Shown: piece by piece, positions 20,300 through 29,106 of the stretch
Numbering within the stretch: position 1 is the stretch's first letter
Layout: every line of letters begins with the position of its first letter
NCBI GenBank assembly: GCA_900751695.1
Contig: CAADSS010000011.1
Coordinates: forward strand, 1-64,000
Origin: an uncultured Collinsella sp.
GTDB lineage: Bacteria > Actinomycetota > Coriobacteriia > Coriobacteriales > Coriobacteriaceae
DNA length: 64,000 bases
Direction of reading: 5' to 3'
Position numbers and translations under genes: made by a program
Notes under the pieces: generated by a model
What the model saw: only the letters and a program-made list of their open reading frames with translations
The model's database searches: none
Told to the model about the DNA's origin: nothing

Positions 20300-21262
20300 T
20301 TAACCAAACCAATGTTCAACTTCGGCGCGCGTGGGAATCGATTGCTGAGCGCCCAGGCGCGACACCGTCACTGCCGAGGCGCGAGCACCCGCGGCCATGC
20401 ACTCAAAGAGCGGCAAGCCCTCTAGGCAAGCCGCCGCCAACGCGCCGATAAACGTATCGCCGGCGGCCGTGGTATCGACTACCGTACTCGAAAGTGCCGG
20501 CATGCGCAGCAGCTCACCGCCATCGCCGAGCGTAACCGAGCCGGCACCGCCCAACGTGATGACCGCGGCGCCGGCGCCCTTGTCGAGCAGCGCATTGAGC
20601 GCGGCGACGCAACTCACATCATCCGTGGGCAGAATGCCCGTCAGAACCTGGCACTCGGTCTCGTTGGGACAGACCAGGTCGACCGCAGGCCAGACCTCCG
20701 CAGGCAGCTCGCAGGCAGGCGCCGGATTAAAGACCGTATAGAACCCCAGCTCGCGAGCGCAAACAAGCGCCTCGGCCGTCGCTGCAAGGTCACATTCGCC
20801 CTGGGCGATAAAGACGCTTCCGGCAGCCGGGGCAATCTCGCTGGCGTCGCCGTCGAGCTCATGGGCCACCAGACGCCTCAGCGCGCAGGCAACGTCCTCG
20901 CCCGCAAGCGCATGGTTGGCGCCCGGCGACAGCACGATGCGGTTGTCTCCCTCGCAGCGAATGATGGTCGCCGTTCCCGTCTCCACATCATCGCGATGCA
21001 CTACAAAGTCACAGTCCACGCCGGCGTCTTGGAGCCCCGCCACGAGCGACGCGCCGAACGCGTCGCGACCGACCGCGCCGATCATGTGCGTGCAAGCACC
21101 CATGCGCGCAGCGGCGACGGCCTGGTTGGCGCCCTTACCGCCGGCGTTGGTGATAAAACCGCTACCGCCGACGGTCTCGCCCGCGCGCGGCATGCGCTCG
21201 CACGCCACCGAAAGGTCCATGTTCATGCTGCCGAACACCGCAACGATGCCGCGATCTGCCAT
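20300..21262 (-). CDS. rbsK: Ribokinase, PfkB family
   Basis: A 320-residue carbohydrate kinase. VFGSMNMDLSV and GGKGANQAVAAARMG are the ribokinase N-terminal signatures; VVDTTAAGDTFIGALAA carries the anion hole and catalytic aspartate. An AGGAGG site precedes the ATG at 21262. It leads the operon with the nucleoside hydrolase. The candidate operator at 21339-21356 overlaps its promoter. Confidence 0.9.
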   Translation of the reverse strand: MADRGIVAVFGSMNMDLSVACERMPRAGETVGGSGFITNAGGKGANQAVAAARMGACTHMIGAVGRDAFGASLVAGLQDAGVDCDFVVHRDDVETGTATIIRCEGDNRIVLSPGANHALAGEDVACALRRLVAHELDGDASEIAPAAGSVFIAQGECDLAATAEALVCARELGFYTVFNPAPACELPAEVWPAVDLVCPNETECQVLTGILPTDDVSCVAALNALLDKGAGAAVITLGGAGSVTLGDGGELLRMPALSSTVVDTTAAGDTFIGALAAACLEGLPLFECMAAGARASAVTVSRLGAQQSIPTRAEVEHWFG

Positions 21263-21327
21263 GGAAACCTCCTCATCTGCGGGCTTTGCACCCACCGTCG
21301 ACCGTCGATTGTGCGCTCTCGCACCCC

Positions 21328-21356
21328 CTATAACTTTAGTTCACTTTGATGTGAAC
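21328..21356 (-). promoter_or_regulatory. Promoter with overlapping GTTCAC palindrome
   Basis: GTTCAC-N6-GTGAAC (21339-21356) is a perfect inverted repeat. On the minus strand a possible -35 (TTCACA) lies within it and TTATAG follows after 16 bases, toward rbsK. A repressor bound here would block that promoter; the divergent acyltransferase gene may share the control. Confidence 0.4.
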
Positions 21357-21449
21357 GCGCGCTTGAGCTTGCGCCAGCAGCAAGCATTCACAGGAGCAGG
21401 CAGCTACAATGAAGGCGTGCTGATTATTCTCGTCATTGGATGATGTTTT

Positions 21450-23666
21450 ATGGAACAACTCTCGCAATCGGGCTCGCGCGGTCGACGCCGCACGGGCAAC
21501 GAGCCGGCGCCGCACGAACGCGTGAAGAGCGAACGCCGTGCCAACGAGCCGCGACGCACCACGAGCCCCCATCGCGCTTCTGCCAACAACGCGGGCCGCG
21601 CCAACACTCCCGCCGAGGAGCAGACGCCTGCTCGCCCTAAGTCCCGCTACATCCCTGCCCTTGACGGCCTGCGCACGCTTGCCGTCGTCGCGGTGGTGCT
21701 CTATCACCTCAACCTCACGTGGGCGCAGGGCGGTCTGCTCGGCGTCACGATCTTCTTTGTGCTTTCGGGCTATCTGATCACGCGCTTGCTGCTCAACGAA
21801 GTCGCTAAGACCGGACGCATCGACCTCAAGAGCTTCTGGATTCGCCGCATCCGTCGCCTGGTCCCCGCCGTGGTGACCGTCGTGGTGGTAACCTGCGCGC
21901 TGTGCACTCTCTTTAACCACGTGATGCTCACCAAGATGCGCCCCGACATCCTGCCGTCGCTGCTGTTCTTCAACAACTGGTGGCAGATTGCCCAAAACGT
22001 CTCGTACTTCAATGCTCTGGGCGACCCCTCGCCGCTCACGCACTTTTGGTCGCTTGCCATCGAGGAACAGTTCTACCTGATTTGGCCGCCACTGCTGTTT
22101 GCCATGGTATCCATGCATGTGAGCAAACCCAACACGCGCCGCGTGGTTCTGGGCCTTGCCGTGGTATCTGCCCTAGCCATGATGGTGCTTTACAACCCTG
22201 CCGCCGACCCCAGCCGCGTGTACTACGGCACCGACACCCGCGTGTTCTCGCTGCTGCTGGGTGCCTGGATGGCCTTTATCCCCGATCGCGACCTGGCGCC
22301 GGTGCGTCTCGCTCATCGTTTGGGGCTCAATCGCCTGGCTGGCGCCGCCAAGCACGGCAAGAACGCCGAGGGCAAACCTGGCGAGAAGGCCGACGAAGCA
22401 GCCGAGACCGCCCCGGCACAGCCGAGCGCCCTCGTGCGTTTTTGGTCCTCGCCCGCATCCATCGATGTGTTGGGCGTCGTGGGTCTGGTTGGCCTTGCCG
22501 CCATGGTCGCGCTCACCAACGGCTACACCGCCTTCCAGTATCGCGGAGGCACGCTGCTGTGCTCGATCCTCACGCTCATGGTCATCGCGGCCTGCGTGCA
22601 GCCCCAGGGAATGGTTGCCCGCGCGCTGTCCGCCGAGCCACTCGTGTGGGTTGGCAAGCGCTCCTACAGCATCTACCTGTGGCACTATCCGCTGCTGCTC
22701 CTCATGAACCCGGTCGCCAACATCAACGATACGCCGTGGTGGCAGTACATTTTGCAGGTGTTGTTGGTGGTCGCCGTGGCAGAGTGCTGCTATCGCTTTA
22801 TCGAGACTCCGTTTAGGAAGGGCGCCTTTGGGCGCACCGTCGCCGAATTCCGCGATGGCACCACCACGCCCGCCAACTGGGCACGCACGCACATCCCTGT
22901 CTGCGCAGCCTGCGCTGTCGTGTTGGTCGTTGCACTGGGCGGCCTGATCTTTGTGCCCGAGACGTCTGCGCTGAGCGGCGAGGGCGCCGAAGTTCTGAAC
23001 AAGGAAGCCAAGAACACCGCGCCCACCGACCAGCAGGCGGCCGACGACACCGACAAGGACAACGACGGCTTCCCCGATGGCTCCTACGATCTGCTTATGA
23101 TCGGCGACTCCGTGTCGCTGCGTGCCGTGGACACCTTTGACGGCGTGTTCCCGCACAGCCATATCGATGCCGAAAAGGGCCGCCAGTTCGATGCGGGCCG
23201 TGCGACATTTGAGGGCTATATCCAGCAGAACCTTGCCGGCAAGATCGTGGTCTTTGCCCTGGGCACCAACGGCTTGGTAACCGACGACCAGATCGACGCC
23301 ATCATGGCCGATGCAGGAGATAGGCGTATTGTGGTGTTTGTGAACACGCGCAGCCCGCAGCCGTGGGTTGGCTCTACCAACCAGGCCATCGCCAACGCCG
23401 CTACGCGCTACAAGAACGTGCGCGTTATCGATTGGTACGGATACAGTGCTAACCGCAACGACCTGTTCGATGGCGATGGCACGCACCTATCGACCACTGG
23501 CGTGACTGAGTACCTCAACTTGATCCACGATGCTGTCAAGAAGGACCTGCCCGTACACCCCGAGGATCACGTCAACGATCCGCAACCGGCAGCCGTCAAG
23601 TCCGCCACCGACGCGCTCGTCAATGCTCTCGCTATCAAGCCACACAAGCTGGGCACCGACAAGTAA
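21450..23666 (+). CDS. OatA-like membrane acyltransferase with SGNH domain
   Basis: A 738-residue acyltransferase-3 family protein. Residues 1-66 are a basic, disordered cytoplasmic tail; YIPALDGLRTLAVVAVVLYHL starts about ten membrane segments with the conserved His and Arg; a charged Ala/Glu-rich loop lies near 295-320. After the last membrane segment the extracellular SGNH esterase-like domain has GDSVS (nucleophile Ser near 553) and DGDGTHLS (Asp/His near 676). This order matches O-acetyltransferases of peptidoglycan or other surface glycans. The ribosome site is weak (GGATGATG). Confidence 0.88.
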   Translation: MEQLSQSGSRGRRRTGNEPAPHERVKSERRANEPRRTTSPHRASANNAGRANTPAEEQTPARPKSRYIPALDGLRTLAVVAVVLYHLNLTWAQGGLLGVTIFFVLSGYLITRLLLNEVAKTGRIDLKSFWIRRIRRLVPAVVTVVVVTCALCTLFNHVMLTKMRPDILPSLLFFNNWWQIAQNVSYFNALGDPSPLTHFWSLAIEEQFYLIWPPLLFAMVSMHVSKPNTRRVVLGLAVVSALAMMVLYNPAADPSRVYYGTDTRVFSLLLGAWMAFIPDRDLAPVRLAHRLGLNRLAGAAKHGKNAEGKPGEKADEAAETAPAQPSALVRFWSSPASIDVLGVVGLVGLAAMVALTNGYTAFQYRGGTLLCSILTLMVIAACVQPQGMVARALSAEPLVWVGKRSYSIYLWHYPLLLLMNPVANINDTPWWQYILQVLLVVAVAECCYRFIETPFRKGAFGRTVAEFRDGTTTPANWARTHIPVCAACAVVLVVALGGLIFVPETSALSGEGAEVLNKEAKNTAPTDQQAADDTDKDNDGFPDGSYDLLMIGDSVSLRAVDTFDGVFPHSHIDAEKGRQFDAGRATFEGYIQQNLAGKIVVFALGTNGLVTDDQIDAIMADAGDRRIVVFVNTRSPQPWVGSTNQAIANAATRYKNVRVIDWYGYSANRNDLFDGDGTHLSTTGVTEYLNLIHDAVKKDLPVHPEDHVNDPQPAAVKSATDALVNALAIKPHKLGTDK

Positions 23667-23690
23667 CCTGCAGCGCAAACTTCCCACATC

Positions 23691-23726
23691 CGGAGGGGGT
23701 GTCTGCCACGGCAGACACCCCCTCCG
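23691..23726 (+). terminator. Strong terminator of the acyltransferase gene
   Basis: CGGAGGGGGTGTCTGCC pairs perfectly with GGCAGACACCCCCTCCG around a two-base AC loop, 24 bases past the stop codon. It is followed by a GGCAGTTAGGGACACTCC tag that recurs in other intergenic repeats. Confidence 0.75.
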
Positions 23727-23873
23727 GCAGTTAGGGACACTCCTGGCGCAGCCAATGAAGACCTCTACGGATGAATTCCAGGCCGCTCCGTCGCTCCAGA
23801 CATCGTTTCCGCGCCTCGTGCCTGCCCCAAACAATCAAAACAAGCCCTTTTCGCCGCACCCTCAAAGGTCTGT

Positions 23874-24100
23874 GGGCAAAAAAGGGCAAATATGAGTACT
23901 GTTACCATTTTAGTAGCAGGCAAAACCACCCAAAATGACGTCCGAGCGACCCCTACAACCCCCTAAAGCAGCCAACCTGACTGGTTTAAGGCGTATTGGA
24001 GCCAATTTTAATGAACATACTAAAGGCTATGTTCATTATCTTTTAGGATGTAAATGCTATTCACTTAGCAACAGTACTCATATTTGGCATTTTTTGTCCA
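23874..24100. repeat. 227-bp foldback element in an AT-rich gap
   Basis: About 31 bases at 23874-23904 and 33 bases at 24068-24100 are inverted copies; the core CAAATATGAGTACTGTT is identical. The interior is AT-rich and has no reading frame, but contains CATACTAAAGGC-type and AATGAACAT/ATGTTCATT inner pairs. It lies in a 517-bp gap between the acyltransferase and the Nramp-like gene. I see no gene here; it resembles a MITE-like or structured element. Confidence 0.7.
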
Positions 24101-24135
24101 TTGCTATATAACTAACACCCTATAGCAGACAAAAA

Positions 24136-24164
24136 ACAGGCCGCGCCCCATCGCTGCGGCCTGT
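24136..24164 (-). terminator. Terminator of the Nramp-like gene
   Basis: ACAGGCCGC (24136-24144) pairs with GCGGCCTGT (24156-24164); on the minus strand TTTTTTG follows. It is 20 bases past the stop codon at 24184. Confidence 0.85.
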
Positions 24165-24183
24165 TCGGAAGCAAAAGTGGGCG

Positions 24184-25446
24184 TTAAGCGCTGTAGCCCA
24201 TCGCTTGCAGGACAAACATGACGACCGTGAGCACCGTAATCACGGCGATAGTCGCCCAAGTGAGCATGTTCCACACGCGACCGTTGCGGTTGGCACCCAT
24301 AATGTGACGGTCGGCTGCGATAACCACCTGGAACACCAGAACCACGGGCAACAGCACACCATTGATGACCTGTGAGGTCATCATAATCTGAAACAGATCG
24401 ACGCCGGGCATAAGCACCAGCACGGCAGAGATACCGATAATGGCCGTAATGATGCCGCGATAGACCGGGGCCTCGTCCCAGCTGCGGTCGGCACCGCGCT
24501 CCCAGCCAAATGCCTCGCAGATAGCGCTCGACGTAACGCCCGGCAGCACGCAGGCAGCCAAGAAGCTCGCCGCGACCAGGCCCGAGGCAAACAGTACCGT
24601 GGACCACTGACCCGCAATAGGCTCCAGCGCACGGGCAGCATCGGCAGCATCGCTAATCTGAATGCCCGCCGGGAACAACACCGTACCGGTCGTGATGATA
24701 ATAAAGCCGGCAATGACATCGGCGGCAAGCGAGCCGCTCACGGTATCGATGCGCTGCAGCACGATATCGTCCTCGCCCGCGTTCTTGTCGACCACGTTGT
24801 TCTGCGCCAAGAAAATCATCCACGGCGCGATGGTGGTACCGATCGTTGCGACCACGAGCGACACGTAGCTGGGGTCATTTTGAATGTTAGGCACGACCAG
24901 GTCGACCGCGACCTCACCCCAGTTGGGGCCAGCCATGAACGCGGCGACAATATAGGTCACGAACACGCAGCTCACCAGCAGCAGAATCTTCTCGATGCGC
25001 TGGAAACTACCCGACATGGTAAGCATCCACACCAGCAGCGCCACCAACGGCACCGAGATGCTCGCCGGCACGCCAAAGAGAGCAAGGCCGCTGGCGATAC
25101 CCGCGAACTCCGAGATGGTCACCGCCGTGTTGGCGATCAACAGCGCCGCCATGGCCAGCACGCTCTTGCGCACGCCAAAGCGCTCGCGAATGAGCGACGC
25201 CAGGCCCTTGCCCGTGACGCATCCGCAGCGCGCCGCGGTCTCCTGCGTCACGATGAGCAGCACAGTCATGACGGGAAGCATCCAGAGCATCTTGTAGCCA
25301 TAGCTGGCGCCCGCGCTGGAATACGTTGCAATGCCGCCGGCGTCATTGCCCGAAAGCGCCGCCAGCAGACCGGGACCCATAGCGCCAAAGATGGCCGCGA
25401 TGGTCAACTTTTGCTTGGTGCCCGACTTTTGCTTGGTATTTTGCAC
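24184..25446 (-). CDS. Nramp-family transporter, divergent (magnesium-type candidate)
   Basis: A 420-residue, about 11-segment transporter of the SLC11/Nramp fold. The helix-1 block is LSGNDAGGIAT, so the canonical DPGN ion site reads D35-A-G-G, and the helix-6 block is TTIAPWMIFLAQ where Mn/Fe transporters have MPH. Loss of the Asn, Met and His ligands is what I recall for NRMT magnesium transporters described from Eggerthella, also a coriobacterium. It starts with GTG at 25446 (AGGTGG upstream), nine bases after the stop of the MgtE-like gene. Mg2+ import is inferred. Confidence 0.82.
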   Translation of the reverse strand: MQNTKQKSGTKQKLTIAAIFGAMGPGLLAALSGNDAGGIATYSSAGASYGYKMLWMLPVMTVLLIVTQETAARCGCVTGKGLASLIRERFGVRKSVLAMAALLIANTAVTISEFAGIASGLALFGVPASISVPLVALLVWMLTMSGSFQRIEKILLLVSCVFVTYIVAAFMAGPNWGEVAVDLVVPNIQNDPSYVSLVVATIGTTIAPWMIFLAQNNVVDKNAGEDDIVLQRIDTVSGSLAADVIAGFIIITTGTVLFPAGIQISDAADAARALEPIAGQWSTVLFASGLVAASFLAACVLPGVTSSAICEAFGWERGADRSWDEAPVYRGIITAIIGISAVLVLMPGVDLFQIMMTSQVINGVLLPVVLVFQVVIAADRHIMGANRNGRVWNMLTWATIAVITVLTVVMFVLQAMGYSA

Positions 25447-25454
25447 GCGACCAC

Positions 25455-27299
25455 CTAACCAATGACCGACATGGCGAGCAGCACCGCAGCGGCGCAGTAC
25501 GCTACGCACGAGATCATGACGGCAATAACGTTCATGGCAGTGCCCGACGTGTTGAGGTCATGCTCGTCACGCCAGAACAGCACCATCAGGTAAATCACGG
25601 CGCTCATGTTACCAACCAGGCAAATGATGGCAGCAATATTAAAGCACCCGGTAAAGAGTTGCTCCTCAAACATGGGCGCATCGGGGAACGCAGCGGTGCG
25701 CACCAGCTGGGCGCACAGGTAGGTCACGAGTGACAGAATCAGGCCCATGCCCGTGCTCTGGAAGAAGAACCCCAGATACGGCTTGGGCTCGTCGTCGTGA
25801 CCGTCATACTCCAGGAAGTAGTTCTTGACGAACGACACCATGCGCGAGGCCGCCAACAGCACGAGTGGCATGGCGCACATGGGGAACACCACCAGATGCG
25901 CGGAGCCGAGCGCCGTCCCCAGCACCGTTGCCATGATGCACGACGCGATGCCCCATACAACAACCCAGTACTGGCGATGCACGAACCAGCTGAGCACGTT
26001 CGTCGAGTCGTCCGACGCGCTATCGCCCGAGCCGACACCGGCGATCTGCAGGTCCTCCTGATGCTCCTCGGCGATAACGTCCATGGCGTCGTCGAAGGTT
26101 ACGATACCCAGGATATGACGGTTCTCGTCGCAGACAGGGATGGCAACCAGGTCGTACTTGGTCATCTCGTCCGTCACGTCTTCCTGGTCCTCGTCAGGCG
26201 ACACATAGACCAGGTCGCGATAGGCCAGCTGACCCAGCGTGGCGTCGCGGTCGGCTACAATCAGCGTGCGCAGCGAAAGCACGCCGGTCAGCATGCCGCT
26301 CGGATCCTCGGTATAGACGTAATAGACACTCTCAAAGTCCTCGTCGAGTTTGCGAATCGCCTCGATGGCGTCGCCGACCGTCGCCGTGGCGGGCAGCGAG
26401 ACAAACTCCGAGGTCATGATGCGGCCGGCGGTGTTGTCCTCGTAGCCCAGCAGATTACGAATCGCCTTCTCCTCCTTGACGCCCATCAGGCGCAGGAGCT
26501 TCTCGGCCTTCTCATAATCGAGTTCGTCGATCAGGTCGGCAGCGTCGTCCGGGTCCATCATGGCCAGCATCGACGATGCGTCGGTATCGGACAGGCCCTC
26601 GAGCATCTCGGTCATAAGCTCGTCGTCATCGAACTCCGAGATGGCCTCGGCGGCCTGGGCAGTATCGAGCTGCGCAAACACCTGCGCACGCAGGCGCGGG
26701 TCGAGCTGCTCGATAATGTCGGCGATGTCGGCAGGGTGCAGCTCGCCGAGCGTCTTGTGCGACACCGAGAGTTGAATGTTCTTGGTCGAGCGGTCGAGCA
26801 GGTCCATGTAGGACCAAGCGATGATGTCCTCACTGAGCGGCTTGCCCAGGTGCTTCATAAAGCCTTCGACGATATGCTCGAGCGCGGGGCTGATGGCGCG
26901 TAGCAGACCGCGGGCACCGACCTCGGCGCCCAGCAGGCGCAGCTGGTTTTCGCCCGACATGGAAAACTTGATGTCGTTTACGCGCACGACCTTCATGCCC
27001 TGCGTGTCGACAATCTGCTTGTTGAGCACGTCGCGGGCAAGCAAGAGTTCGGTCGGCTGCAGGTACGAAAAACGGATTTCGGTGGCCGACGTCTTAAGGT
27101 GTACACCCGTCTCGTCGATACGGTCGACCCATTTGCGCCAGCTGATCATAAACGGCGTCTTGCCGGGTCCGCGGAACGCGAGCGACGTCACGTGCGGAAA
27201 AACTTCGCCGGTAGCAATACCAAAATCGTTGACCACGCCGAGCTTTTCGCCGTCGACGTCCAAGACCGGCAATTTGAGCATCTCACTCAGATAATTCAA
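25455..27299 (-). CDS. MgtE-like protein: PRC-like, MgtE-N, CBS pair, atypical membrane domain
   Basis: A 614-residue protein. Residues 1-150 look like PRC-barrel-type domains (LPVLDVDGEKLGVVNDF); about 185-295 is the MgtE_N superhelix (LHPADIADIIEQLDP, DPDDAADLIDELD); about 300-420 are two CBS domains (TAGRIMTSEFVSLPATATVGDAI). The membrane part (about 455-614) has only four or five segments and lacks the PLLMATGGNAG-type pore motif of MgtE, so it may be a Mg-sensing partner for the co-transcribed Nramp-like protein instead of a channel itself. The two genes are nine bases apart. Confidence 0.8.
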   Translation of the reverse strand: MNYLSEMLKLPVLDVDGEKLGVVNDFGIATGEVFPHVTSLAFRGPGKTPFMISWRKWVDRIDETGVHLKTSATEIRFSYLQPTELLLARDVLNKQIVDTQGMKVVRVNDIKFSMSGENQLRLLGAEVGARGLLRAISPALEHIVEGFMKHLGKPLSEDIIAWSYMDLLDRSTKNIQLSVSHKTLGELHPADIADIIEQLDPRLRAQVFAQLDTAQAAEAISEFDDDELMTEMLEGLSDTDASSMLAMMDPDDAADLIDELDYEKAEKLLRLMGVKEEKAIRNLLGYEDNTAGRIMTSEFVSLPATATVGDAIEAIRKLDEDFESVYYVYTEDPSGMLTGVLSLRTLIVADRDATLGQLAYRDLVYVSPDEDQEDVTDEMTKYDLVAIPVCDENRHILGIVTFDDAMDVIAEEHQEDLQIAGVGSGDSASDDSTNVLSWFVHRQYWVVVWGIASCIMATVLGTALGSAHLVVFPMCAMPLVLLAASRMVSFVKNYFLEYDGHDDEPKPYLGFFFQSTGMGLILSLVTYLCAQLVRTAAFPDAPMFEEQLFTGCFNIAAIICLVGNMSAVIYLMVLFWRDEHDLNTSGTAMNVIAVMISCVAYCAAAVLLAMSVIG

Positions 27300-27627
27300 T
27301 GGTGCTCCCCATCATAATTCCTCCGGACGCGGCCGCGCGTGCGGCGTCCGGGGGCTTCTGGATATGTATACGCATGCGCGGGCGGCACGCCGCTCGACGC
27401 TTACACCCCGTGCATGCGCAAAAAGCACCTGCATGGGGTCATCGACTGTATGGTCGAGGTTTGGATTTCACCTGTAACCTTTCTCTTGACCCTCATTAAC
27501 CGCAGTAACTATAGCATCAGCATCGCCCTGCGGCATCGAATTTATGCGCTGCACATTGCAGGCATACCAAACGCTGACGCATCCGTGACATAGCCATTGG
27601 GGACGCTCTTAAACGACTACCCAATGA
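27300..27627 (-). other. 328-bp GC-rich leader region upstream of the MgtE-like gene
   Basis: No gene seen. The minus strand holds a TATAGT (about 27515) as possible -10, then several stems: CCCCATGCAGG with GCATGCACGGGG, and CGGACGCCGCAC with the GCGTCCG partner just before the ribosome site GGAGG. It could be a structured, perhaps Mg-responsive, leader, but it does not show the M-box sequence blocks. Near 27596-27625 it carries one GGGGACGCTCTTAAACGAC repeat tag. Confidence 0.4.
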
Positions 27628-29034
27628 CTACTCTGTGGTGTCGTCGTCCTCGGCAAGCTGGGGGAACACGGCGTCCTTGGGCATGGTGGCCTTCGTCAGC
27701 GAGGTGAGCTTTTTGCTCAACGACGTGTCCGTCTTGACCAGGTCGCTGAGCGTCACGATCTTGTAGCCGTCGGCAATGAGGCCGTCGATAATCTGCGGCA
27801 GCGCCTCGAGTGTCTGCTCGGCGCATTCGTCTCTATCGGTGAGCAGCACGATATTGCCCGGCGTCACCGAATCGAGCACCGTCGAGACCTGCTCGTCGGC
27901 ACCGTTGAGCAGCCAGTCGCCCGAGTCAATATTCCACGAGACCACGGCGGAGACCAGATCCATCGCATCAATCCAGTTTTGCTCGTCAAAGGCAGCGTAG
28001 GGAGCACGCAGCAGCATCGTCTTCACGCCGGCCGCCGACTTAATCGCATCGGTGCCTTTCGTGATCTGTTCGCGTACCGCCTCACGGTCCTGGCCCTTGA
28101 GCGAATCGTCGCTGTAGCTGTTGGATCCGATCTCGCACCCGGCATCGACAATCGCCTTGGCCGTGGCAGGCGAGGCCTCGACCGCATCGCCCGAAAGGAA
28201 GAACGTCGCGGTGACGCCCTTTTCCTTGAGCACCTGCAAGATCTGTTTGGTGGCGCCGCTCGGACCCTCGTCAAACGTCAGCGCCACGTACTTTTTGTTG
28301 CCCTTGGGCGCCACGCTGGCGCACGCAACAACGCAATCGGTGACGGGCACAACCTCGCCGCGGTCTTGCGTCTTGCCCGACTGCTCGCCAACCCACACCT
28401 CGGAGCGGCCCTGGACACCCCACGTCTGCACATACTCGATAGCGCCCGTACCCTCGACCTTGAGCTTGGGCTCGATAACCGTAGCCTGAACCTCGTGCTT
28501 CTCGTAGGTGTTACGGCCATCCTTGACCGTCACCTTCTCGCCGCCCTCAAGTTCGCGGCTATCCCATTTGCCCTGTTTCACGCGCTTGCCGTCGACCTTC
28601 ACCGACAGCTTTTCGCCCCCATGGCGCTTGAGCACGCTGTCATCGACGGCCAGCAGGTCGCCTGCGTCGTAGGTGTCAGTCAACTCCTGGTCGTCGATGA
28701 GATTCTGCAGCGTAGAGCCCACACGCACCGCGGTCTTCTGGCCGTTGAGCTCCACATCCACACTGCGGTTGACGTAGCCCACGACGGCAGCGATAAACAG
28801 CACGAGCGCACAGCCCACGGCAATGAGCGCATAGGGCAGGCGAGACGAACGACGGGGCGTACGGCTGTTGCCGATGCGAGCGCTGCGGTCGCTAAAGCCG
28901 CGGCTATGGTTGAGATACATCGCGCCGGGCTTACGGTGACGCTTGCGCTGACCGCTGGGCAGCTGCCCCAGATCGCGGCGCGCCGTCGGACGCGCGCCCG
29001 AACGCCCGTTTAAGTTGGATCCGTTTTGGCGCAT
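27628..29034 (-). CDS. NodB-like polysaccharide deacetylase homologue lacking metal ligands
   Basis: A 468-residue membrane-anchored protein: basic cytoplasmic N-terminus, one membrane segment (66-88), a G5/DUF348-like beta region (about 90-190) and a NodB fold (about 245-425). Its motif 1 is TFDEGPS (D255, E256); motif 2, normally HxxxH, reads SNSYSDD with N305 and D309 in place of both histidines; motif 3 is RAPY; motif 5 reads LLTD where LLHD is usual. The zinc site therefore looks abolished. It may be a pseudo-enzyme acting in the wall as a binding or regulatory protein. Confidence 0.82.
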   Translation of the reverse strand: MRQNGSNLNGRSGARPTARRDLGQLPSGQRKRHRKPGAMYLNHSRGFSDRSARIGNSRTPRRSSRLPYALIAVGCALVLFIAAVVGYVNRSVDVELNGQKTAVRVGSTLQNLIDDQELTDTYDAGDLLAVDDSVLKRHGGEKLSVKVDGKRVKQGKWDSRELEGGEKVTVKDGRNTYEKHEVQATVIEPKLKVEGTGAIEYVQTWGVQGRSEVWVGEQSGKTQDRGEVVPVTDCVVACASVAPKGNKKYVALTFDEGPSGATKQILQVLKEKGVTATFFLSGDAVEASPATAKAIVDAGCEIGSNSYSDDSLKGQDREAVREQITKGTDAIKSAAGVKTMLLRAPYAAFDEQNWIDAMDLVSAVVSWNIDSGDWLLNGADEQVSTVLDSVTPGNIVLLTDRDECAEQTLEALPQIIDGLIADGYKIVTLSDLVKTDTSLSKKLTSLTKATMPKDAVFPQLAEDDDTTE

Positions 29035-29055
29035 GTGCCCTCCCCCATAAACACA

Positions 29056-29085
29056 GCAAGCCGGAGCAACAGGTCTCCGGCTTGC
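29056..29085 (-). terminator. Hairpin after the PRC-barrel gene
   Basis: GCAAGCCGGAG (29056-29066) pairs with CTCCGGCTTGC (29075-29085). It lies 22 bases past the PRC-barrel stop codon; only a weak T-rich tract follows. Confidence 0.6.
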
Positions 29086-29106
29086 CTCCCATCATTTGGT
29101 ACGTCG

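Noticed and set aside
27300..27627. M-box (ykoK) riboswitch before the MgtE-like gene
   Set aside because: The conserved M-box sequence blocks could not be found on the coding strand; only generic GC-rich stems are seen.
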